Assembly: GCA_946482625.1 (NCBI GenBank)
Contig: CAMLSH010000076.1
Location: 1-10,992 of the forward strand
Direction of reading: 5' to 3'
From: an uncultured Opitutaceae bacterium
Lineage (GTDB): Bacteria; Verrucomicrobiota; Verrucomicrobiae; Opitutales; Opitutaceae
Length of the DNA: 10,992 nucleotides
Shown: piece by piece, positions 1 through 4,859 of the stretch
Numbering within the stretch: position 1 is the stretch's first letter
Layout: each line of letters starts with the position of its first letter
Translations under genes and position numbers: made by a program
Notes under the pieces: model-generated
The model's database searches: none
What the model was told of the DNA's origin: nothing
What the model saw: the letters and a program-made list of their open reading frames with translations, nothing else

Positions 1-611
1 GTCTCGGACGAATAGATCGAGGAGACGAGGCGGAGGTAGGCGGCGTTGACGTAGGTGAAACGCCACTGTGTATCCACCGCGACGAAACCGTCGGTGATGC
101 TGGCGAGGATGGAGTGTACGCGACGTTCGCTGCTGCGCACGTCGGCGAGCAGGTCGCGGACCTGGTATTGTTTATTGCGGGCTCGCAGCGCGGTCTCGAT
201 CGCGCTCAAGAGCGTGACGGGCCGGAAGGGCCGCTCCAGCATCGTGACGTTTCCGATGGGGCCGAGCGTCGTGAGCCGGCGCAATCGGGTCTGGCTGGTT
301 TCGCCGCCGCTCGTGATCAACACGAGGGGGATATCCGACCAGGACGGCTGGCGGGAAATGGTTTCGAGCAGAGGCTCGATGGCTTCGACCGTGAGCGTCT
401 CCTCGGCGAGCAGGAGCGTGCCGCAACCTTCAACGACTTTGCCGCACAAGGCCGTGAGGTCGCGCACGATCTCGGACTGGATGCCTGCGTCGATCAGGAA
501 GCTTTGGGTGAGCCGCGCGTCGTTTCCGGTGGGGGCGAGAATCAAGACGCGCTGCTCGACCGGCCCGCGGAGCGGAGGCGCTCGTTGCGCAATGGCTTCG
601 AGCGGGATCAT
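1..611 (-). CDS. Receiver-like/PAS signalling protein, probable histidine kinase (N-terminal part)
   Basis: The reading frame is open from the ATG at 611 to the left edge, about 203 codons, so only the N-terminus is present. Residues about 20-140 look like a CheY-type receiver fold (RVLILAPTGNDARL at the first strand, LLLAEE at the third, PLVLITSGGE at the fourth, LERPFRP at the fifth). The acidic pair and phospho-acceptor Asp are missing: AP stands where DD is expected, Glu where Asp is expected, and Arg replaces the conserved Lys. From about residue 165, after an RNKQYQVRDLL linker, a PAS domain begins (ILASITDGFVAVDTQWRFTYVN). This N-terminal arrangement is familiar to me from PAS-containing sensor histidine kinases, so HisKA/HATPase domains are expected beyond the window, but they are not seen. 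The start overlaps the stop of the KaiC-like gene (ATGA, 608-611), implying one transcript and coupled translation. The domain calls are fairly sure; kinase identity is inferred. Confidence 0.8.
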   Translation of the reverse strand, partial: MIPLEAIAQRAPPLRGPVEQRVLILAPTGNDARLTQSFLIDAGIQSEIVRDLTALCGKVVEGCGTLLLAEETLTVEAIEPLLETISRQPSWSDIPLVLITSGGETSQTRLRRLTTLGPIGNVTMLERPFRPVTLLSAIETALRARNKQYQVRDLLADVRSSERRVHSILASITDGFVAVDTQWRFTYVNAAYLRLVSSIYSSE

Positions 612-2095
612 GCGACGGACTTCCGCCGATTCGTCCGCGTCCCGAGCGTGGGAACGCCGGTCAGGACGCCGCGCATATCCATCAACGGGTTTCCGACACG
701 TATTCCCTCCGGTCCTACGGTAAACTCCCGGATCGTGCGTTCGTGGCCTCCGCTGCGTTTCTTCATGACGGAGATGGCTTGGTGGATGGCGCCGTCGGCC
801 TCGAAAAAGCGCAGCAGGAGGACGGTGTCGGCGAGGTAGGTGAGATCGATGGACGACTGCATCGGGCCGATCAGTCCTTGCTGGGCGAGCACCATGATGG
901 TGATGACTCCTTGCTGGTTTAAGAACGCCAGCAGTTCGTGCAGCTGGAGGATCAGGTGCCGCTCCTCCGGCATCGCGTTGAGAAAACCGTTGATACTATC
1001 GATCACGACGACGTCCGCACGTTTATCGAGGACGGCGCGGCGGATGCGATCCGTGAGTTCGCCGGGGGAAATTTCCGCCGGATCGATCTGCTCCAGGCGC
1101 ACATGACCGCTGGCGATATGCGGACCGAGATCCATGCCGAGCTGTTGCGAGCGCGAGACGAGCGTGTCGGTGATTTCGTCGAAGCTGAACGAAAATACCT
1201 TGAGGCCGTTTTGCGCCGCGACGAACGAGTATAGGGATGCGAGCGTGGATTTTCCGCAGCCGGGTGGGCCCAACAGCATGGTGCTCGTGCCGCTGTCGAG
1301 ACCGCCGCCGAGGAGGCGGTCGAGCGCGGTGTCGCCGCTGGCAAGCTGCCGTCGTGCGAAGGGGGCACGATGGGTATTCGCGACCAGGCGGGGAAACACC
1401 ACCATGCCGCCGGTCTCGATGTTGAAATCGTGATGGCCCTCGATGAAACGGACTCCGCGGATTTTTTGGACGTTAAGCTGGCGACGGGCCGCGCCGAAAT
1501 CGGGCGACAACCGCCGCATGTTGACGACGCCGTGAACGATGCTCTGCACGTCATGATCCGAGGAGGCGCAGTCATCGAGAAAGATGACGGTGCATTTCCG
1601 GCCGGCGAGAAACTGTTTGAGGCGCAGGATCTGGCGGCGGTAACGCAGCGGCGTTTCGGAGAGCATGCGCATCTCGGAGAGAGAATCGAAGACGAGCCGC
1701 ACGGGGTTGATGCGCTCGATCTCGGACAGGAGGATCTCGCTGGTGCGGTTGAGCTCCACTTCGGACGGATGGAAAAAGGTGCTCTCGGTCTCGCCTCTGA
1801 GTTTCGCCTCCATCGCGGAGAGTTCGAAGAGGTGGATCGATCCGATATCCCAGCCGTGAGAACGGGCCACGCCCTCAAGTTCCTCCTTGGTTTCCGAGAG
1901 GGTGATGTAGAGACCGGATTCGCCCAAGCGGATGCCTTCGAGAAGGAACTGAAGTGCCAGCGTGGTTTTGCCGACACCGGGGGAGCCCTGGATCAAGTAG
2001 AGCCGGTCGCGGGGAAACCCGCCGCCTAAGATGGTATTCAAACCGTCCACACCGCTGGAGCAGCGTGGTTCCGAAGGGGTCATCGTGGAAGCCAT
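608..2095 (-). CDS. KaiC-like two-domain RecA-fold ATPase
   Basis: A 495-residue protein with two tandem KaiC/RadA-type ATPase domains, close to the 519 residues of cyanobacterial KaiC. Domain I has Walker A GSPGVGKTT (37-45) and Walker B LVFDS (134-138). Domain II has Walker A GPPGCGKST (276-284) and Walker B VVVIDS (362-367), followed by the KaiC-type tail LADTVLLLRFFE...REFTVGPEGI. By eye, the KaiC Ser431/Thr432 autophosphorylation pair aligns with Thr419-Tyr420, and the first of the two domain I catalytic glutamates is Ser67 (the second, Glu68, is kept). Such non-cyanobacterial KaiC homologues are ATPases/autokinases in signalling rather than proven clocks. I chose the ATG at 2095 because homology begins a few residues later; the frame stays open to an ATG at 2341, but that extension is basic and domain-free. 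The Shine-Dalgarno is weak. The next gene starts inside its stop codon. KaiA and KaiB are not seen in the window. Confidence 0.9.
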   Translation of the reverse strand: MASTMTPSEPRCSSGVDGLNTILGGGFPRDRLYLIQGSPGVGKTTLALQFLLEGIRLGESGLYITLSETKEELEGVARSHGWDIGSIHLFELSAMEAKLRGETESTFFHPSEVELNRTSEILLSEIERINPVRLVFDSLSEMRMLSETPLRYRRQILRLKQFLAGRKCTVIFLDDCASSDHDVQSIVHGVVNMRRLSPDFGAARRQLNVQKIRGVRFIEGHHDFNIETGGMVVFPRLVANTHRAPFARRQLASGDTALDRLLGGGLDSGTSTMLLGPPGCGKSTLASLYSFVAAQNGLKVFSFSFDEITDTLVSRSQQLGMDLGPHIASGHVRLEQIDPAEISPGELTDRIRRAVLDKRADVVVIDSINGFLNAMPEERHLILQLHELLAFLNQQGVITIMVLAQQGLIGPMQSSIDLTYLADTVLLLRFFEADGAIHQAISVMKKRSGGHERTIREFTVGPEGIRVGNPLMDMRGVLTGVPTLGTRTNRRKSVA

Positions 2096-2186
2096 GCGCG
2101 GTTTTTCCGCAAACTTTGTGCCCGGCAACGCGCACAAGGCGTGCTCTTGGGGAATGCCTCTGTGGAAAGTGCGTTTTCGTCGAAAT

Positions 2187-2202
2187 CGCGTTGCGAAACG
2201 CG
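2187..2202. repeat. Perfect 6-bp-arm inverted repeat (candidate operator)
   Basis: CGCGTT-GCGA-AACGCG forms a perfect inverted repeat with a 4-base centre. It lies about 95 bases upstream of the KaiC-like start and abuts the first copy of the 14-bp direct repeat, sharing GCG. Position and symmetry fit a regulator-binding site. A chance palindrome in GC-rich DNA is also possible. Confidence 0.4.
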
Positions 2203-2233
2203 CTGCAAAAGACGGCGATGCGCTGCAAAAGAC
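2200..2233. repeat. Two copies of a 14-bp direct repeat, 20 bp apart
   Basis: GCGCTGCAAAAGAC occurs at 2200-2213 and again at 2220-2233, exactly 20 bases start to start, which is close to two helical turns. A degenerate relative, GCGTTGCGAAAC, lies at 2188-2199. Same-face spacing upstream of the KaiC-like gene suggests tandem binding sites for an activator or repressor. A recent 20-bp tandem duplication is the alternative. Confidence 0.5.
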
Positions 2234-2415
2234 ATTGTGGGGTTTTTGGGTGAACAGCCTTTTTGGCAAAATGCGTTCCTCGAACGGGAGCAGGCACAAG
2301 CTGCCCACGGCGCCGTTGAGCAGCCTTGTGGCTGACTGCAAAGAGCGGCGACGGAAGCGTTCGGAGTGGTGCAGTCCTCGTACGGAGTTTGCGCGGGCGA
2401 GGCGGAGCCGCGGGG

Positions 2416-2423
2416 TATAAAAT
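2416..2423 (+). promoter_or_regulatory. Candidate -10 element for the 2466 gene
   Basis: TATAAAAT is an isolated AT-rich block in GC-rich surroundings, 43 bases before the ATG at 2466. It resembles a sigma-70 -10 box. No good -35 lies at 16-18 bases; the nearest TTGCGC-like hexamer is about 21 bases upstream. Only the -10 is supported. Confidence 0.3.
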
Positions 2424-2465
2424 CTTGGCTCGTCTGCGATTTGGCGTCAGCACACCCGGCGCATC

Positions 2466-3017
2466 ATGAGTATTCGTTTTCCCGATTGCCCGCACCTGCC
2501 CACGCCTCGCGCGCACATGGATTGGCGGGACGTCGCCGGGCATGGAGAAAACCGGGACGCGGATTTTTATGCGACGGTGCTCGAGTACGGGCATTTTCTC
2601 TGGCGGCGCGGCCAATCGGCGCGGGCGATTCTCTGCCTCGACCGGGCGCTGGGCGCGGACTTGCGAGGGGATGAAGCGGTGCTCTGCGCGTGGCCGCTGC
2701 CGTACGCGGCGATGCGGTGGTTTTTGCAGCACACCCCGCCGGATGTTTTCATGGGAAATCCGCGGGTCCATTTCCAACACTACGCCGGGCGCATGAACGA
2801 GCCGCGGCGCGAGCAACGTCGGTGGCGGGCGTGGGCGTGTTGGGCTCTGGCGCGTGCGATCCTCCCGCATCTACCCGGCGATCCGAAGCACGTGATCGAG
2901 GAGCCGTCGCACGCGCTCATCCGGGAAAAGCTGTTGCAGCACGGGCATCCCGGCGAAGCGGATCTCTGGCAGGCGGAGATGGAAAATGCCGGTCGTAATG
3001 ACCGGCGTGCGAGCTGA
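2466..3017 (+). CDS. Hypothetical protein, possibly a single TPR-like repeat near the N-terminus
   Basis: A 183-residue soluble protein with no signal peptide or membrane segment; I do not recognise a named family. Residues about 34-66 (DFYATVLEYGHFLWRRGQS, then ARAILCLDRALGADL) read as a helix pair like one TPR unit. The middle is rich in Trp, Arg and His (GNPRVHFQHYAGRMNEPRRE, then WRAWACWALARAILP), and the C-terminus (EEPSHALIREKLLQHGHPGEADLW) looks like a conserved helical motif. The composition and clustered aromatic motifs look like a genuinely conserved, lineage-restricted protein, not a chance frame. There is no clear Shine-Dalgarno before the ATG at 2466. It is divergent from the KaiC-like gene and convergent with the BON protein gene, so it is probably its own transcription unit. 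No function is proposed. Confidence 0.75.
   Translation: MSIRFPDCPHLPTPRAHMDWRDVAGHGENRDADFYATVLEYGHFLWRRGQSARAILCLDRALGADLRGDEAVLCAWPLPYAAMRWFLQHTPPDVFMGNPRVHFQHYAGRMNEPRREQRRWRAWACWALARAILPHLPGDPKHVIEEPSHALIREKLLQHGHPGEADLWQAEMENAGRNDRRAS
2988..3006. repeat. Perfect 7-bp stem-loop at the 3' end of the 2466 gene
   Basis: GCCGGTC-GTAAT-GACCGGC is a perfect inverted repeat with a 5-base loop, inside the last codons of the gene (its stop is at 3015-3017). No T-run follows, so an intrinsic terminator is not supported. It could protect the mRNA 3' end or assist termination. Confidence 0.45.
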
Positions 3018-3056
3018 GCGAACGCAGCGCGCGGAGTTCAGGCGTTCCTGACACGC

Positions 3057-3078
3057 GGCGGTTTTCCGCCAGCGGCGG
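3057..3078. repeat. Overlapping alternative hairpins between convergent genes
   Basis: GGCGG-TTTT-CCGCC (3057-3070) and CCGCC-AGC-GGCGG (3066-3078) share the middle CCGCC, so only one can form at a time. They lie just beyond the stop of the minus-strand BON gene (3080-3082) and downstream of the plus-strand gene ending at 3017. The TTTT lies in the loop rather than after the stem. This is a possible bidirectional transcription end, but not a canonical intrinsic terminator. Confidence 0.4.
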
Positions 3079-3079
3079 C

Positions 3080-3823
3080 TCAACGCCGTACGACCATCTC
3101 GTTCTGAACGGAGACCACGCCGCGGATGCTCCGAACGTGCGCTAGGATCAGAGCCTGCTCGGCTTCGGAATCCGCGTGGCCGGTAATATGGACAGCGCCG
3201 TGGAGTGCGGCGACTTTGATGCGGGACGAGGTGATCAAACGCTCGTGGGCGAGGGTGTATCGCAGGAGCGCGGCGAGCGAGGCGTCGTCCACGGCGGGTT
3301 GCGCGGTCGTGCTCGCGGGTAGGGCGGCTATTACAAGCTCGTTTTTGATGGCCCTGACCCACGGGAGTTCGCCGGCGTGTTTCTCCACGAGCTCACGCTG
3401 TTCGGCGCTTTCGACGGTGCCGGTCAGCGTCGCGACCTGGTTTTTAACGGCGATCTCGATGAGGCGGGCGTCGAAACCACCGCGGGCTAACAGGCAGTTG
3501 CGGAGTTTGAGCGCGACCCATGTATCCGAATATTCGGGAACGCTCGTTTCCACGACGATCTGGTTGTTCACGGCGGTGACTTCCGGGATTCCAAGGACCG
3601 TGTCGCTCGCGAGCGAACGCAGATCGCGGTCGTGTGCTGTGCCGGTCAGCGTCACGACGCCATTTTTCACGGAGACCTGCACACGGTTTTCGAGCAAGGT
3701 CGTGAAATTATAGGACCACAGCGCCGCGCGCTCGACGGTTTGATCGGACGCGTCGGCTGGGGCGATGACCGCGGAAAAAAGGGCGGTAAGCAGAAGGAGG
3801 AAAAAGCGGCTTGGAGATGTCAT
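3080..3823 (-). CDS. Exported protein with three BON domains
   Basis: A 247-residue protein with a clear signal peptide: after MTSPSRF comes a hydrophobic stretch (FLLLLTALFSAVI), then a probable cleavage after Ala-Asp-Ala near residue 25. Three BON (OsmY-like) domains follow at about 28-92, 100-165 and 179-245. Each ends with the typical strand-turn-strand pattern (GVVTLTGTAHD...VTAVNNQIVV; QVATLTGTVES...VRAIKNELVI; AVHITGHADSE...VVSVQNEMVV). BON domains are associated with periplasmic or outer-envelope proteins and phospholipid contact, for example OsmY and DolP, often in osmotic or envelope stress. The frame is open upstream to 4018 with other ATGs, such as 3895, but only the ATG at 3823 puts the signal peptide at the N-terminus. 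No Shine-Dalgarno is evident. Family and export are well supported; the exact role is unknown. Confidence 0.88.
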   Translation of the reverse strand: MTSPSRFFLLLLTALFSAVIAPADASDQTVERAALWSYNFTTLLENRVQVSVKNGVVTLTGTAHDRDLRSLASDTVLGIPEVTAVNNQIVVETSVPEYSDTWVALKLRNCLLARGGFDARLIEIAVKNQVATLTGTVESAEQRELVEKHAGELPWVRAIKNELVIAALPASTTAQPAVDDASLAALLRYTLAHERLITSSRIKVAALHGAVHITGHADSEAEQALILAHVRSIRGVVSVQNEMVVRR

Positions 3824-3881
3824 GGAATAGAAGAGGACCAAAGATCTGCGGTGGAAACGTGCCGGGGTGGGGACGGATGGA

Positions 3882-3911
3882 AGTGTAATCGACATAACGG
3901 CCGAGTCGCAA
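3882..3911 (-). promoter_or_regulatory. Candidate sigma-70 promoter for the BON gene
   Basis: On the minus strand, TTGCGA (3911-3906) and TACACT (3887-3882) are separated by 18 bases; each matches the -35/-10 consensus at four of six positions. It would start transcription about 50 bases before the ATG at 3823. Matches of this quality arise by chance, so confidence is low. Confidence 0.28.
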
Positions 3912-4113
3912 TGCCTTCCGCTGGCGCTCCGATTCACCGTGAACCCGCGTTTGGTGAGTGCGGAGTCGTCCCGGTGCATTTCGAACTGCGTGTCGCCGGT
4001 AATTGGAGGTCGCTTCACGGGAGGAGCCGCAATACCTTCGCTCGATTCAGCGGTCTGCGGAGCAGGCCTGCACCGTCAGGAACTCAGAATAAACACCACA
4101 CATTGCGACCCAG

Positions 4114-4129
4114 GGCCTGACGACAGGCC
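4114..4129. repeat. Perfect 6-bp-arm palindrome upstream of the 4221 gene
   Basis: GGCCTG-ACGA-CAGGCC is a perfect inverted repeat with a 4-base centre, about 90 bases upstream of the plus-strand start. It could be an operator or an RNA hairpin. No T-run follows it. Confidence 0.35.
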
Positions 4130-4220
4130 GTTGTCACGGACAGGTTGCACGCATCGTTTTCGCTGAACGCACCCGGGCGGCCCCGGACTCACCCTCTCAA
4201 TCCACACCGTGGATTTCTTT

Positions 4221-4775
4221 ATGTCTTACCGATCCGTTTTTTGCACCGTCTCGTCTCCCGCTCAGGCCAACCGCGTCGTTTCCGCACTGAACGCCATCGA
4301 ATTTCCTCGGTCGGATATCTCCGCGCTTTTTATCGATTCACCGCCACGCGAAGCGGTCGCCGCCGGCCAGCTAAAAACGGCGGCCAAACGAAAATCCGTG
4401 TCCACGTCCGCTGCGTCGCCGCGCGTCGGTCTCGATGGCATCGCGGCGCTGAATCCGCTGCCGATTCCCGGCACTGAACAACTCATGGCGGCAGGCCTCG
4501 TGGCCGCGGCGTTTAGCGATGCCGAGGAAGACGGTGTGGCGGGAGGCCTGATCGCCTTCGGCGTGCCCGACTCGGAGGCGGGTCGCTATGAAGGCCGGAT
4601 CAAGGAAGGGCATGTGTTCATGTCCGTCCGTTCCGAGAATCCGGATACGACCGACCGGGTGCGCGCAATTTTTGCCGCGGAAGGGGCGGAGAGCATCCGG
4701 ACGATGATGGATGTTTTTACGCCGAAGGTATCGTGGAGAAACACGGTCGGAGCGGGTCGCGGAACGATGCGGTGA
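4221..4775 (+). CDS. YflT/GSP17M-like stress-protein-related small protein
   Basis: A 184-residue protein. Residues 1-40 (YRSVFCTVSSPAQANRVVSA, then the segment ending DISALFID) match the beta-alpha-beta start of YflT/general-stress-17M-like proteins. A middle segment (GLDGIAALNPLPIPGTEQLM, then AAGLVAAAFSDAEEDGVAGG) corresponds to the Gly/Ala-rich linker often seen in this type. The C-terminus (FGVPDSEAGRYEGRIKEGHV, then FMSVRSENPD, then IFAAEGAESIR) is the typical second ferredoxin-like half. The linker here is shorter and less hydrophobic than the glycine-zipper form I know, so membrane association is unlikely. I prefer the ATG at 4221, with GGA seven bases upstream; a GTG at 4209 in the same frame would add four residues. 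The molecular function of this family is not established. It is convergent with the histidine kinase gene 84 bases downstream. Confidence 0.72.
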   Translation: MSYRSVFCTVSSPAQANRVVSALNAIEFPRSDISALFIDSPPREAVAAGQLKTAAKRKSVSTSAASPRVGLDGIAALNPLPIPGTEQLMAAGLVAAAFSDAEEDGVAGGLIAFGVPDSEAGRYEGRIKEGHVFMSVRSENPDTTDRVRAIFAAEGAESIRTMMDVFTPKVSWRNTVGAGRGTMR

Positions 4776-4793
4776 CTTCACGCCGTCTCGGTT

Positions 4794-4827
4794 TCTCCCG
4801 CCGGCGAACGCGTTGGCGAAAGGGAGA
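4794..4827. terminator. Imperfect stem-loop between convergent genes
   Basis: TCTCCC (4794-4799) pairs with GGGAGA (4822-4827), extended inward by GCC/GGC (4800-4802 with 4815-4817) across an AAA bulge plus one unpaired G. It lies in the 84-base gap between the end of the stress-like gene and the end of the histidine kinase gene. There is no T-tract on either strand, so a terminator role is only a guess from position. Confidence 0.25.
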
Positions 4828-4859
4828 TGTCGCGCGGGGTTGCACGCCGGACGCGTGGC

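Larger units (their letters stand above)
2096..2465. promoter_or_regulatory. Divergent intergenic region upstream of the KaiC-like gene and the 2466 gene
   Basis: About 370 bases without a convincing gene, between the start of the KaiC-like gene (minus) and the start of the hypothetical gene (plus). It holds a direct repeat, a palindrome and a TATAAAAT block, listed separately. A short symmetrical sequence (TTTTG-G-CAAAA) sits at 2261-2271. Frames open across it encode basic, low-complexity peptides without recognisable domains, so I take it as regulatory DNA for two divergent genes. Confidence 0.5.
3824..4220. other. Divergent gap without a recognised gene
   Basis: About 400 bases between the BON gene start (minus) and the stress-protein-like gene start (plus). 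I find no convincing coding sequence. It carries a weak minus-strand promoter candidate (3882-3911), a 6-bp-arm palindrome (4114-4129) and a short palindrome TCCAC-ACC-GTGGA (4201-4213) just before the plus-strand start. Confidence 0.45.

Noticed and set aside
1370..2029. A 219-codon open frame on the plus strand opposite the KaiC-like gene
   Set aside because: It is the antisense shadow of a strongly supported ATPase gene. Long opposite-strand frames are expected in GC-rich DNA and it shows no domain.
2096..2341. An 82-residue N-terminal extension of the KaiC-like protein starting at an ATG at 2341
   Set aside because: The extra residues are basic and domain-free, KaiC similarity begins just after the ATG at 2095, and the region contains repeats better explained as regulatory DNA.
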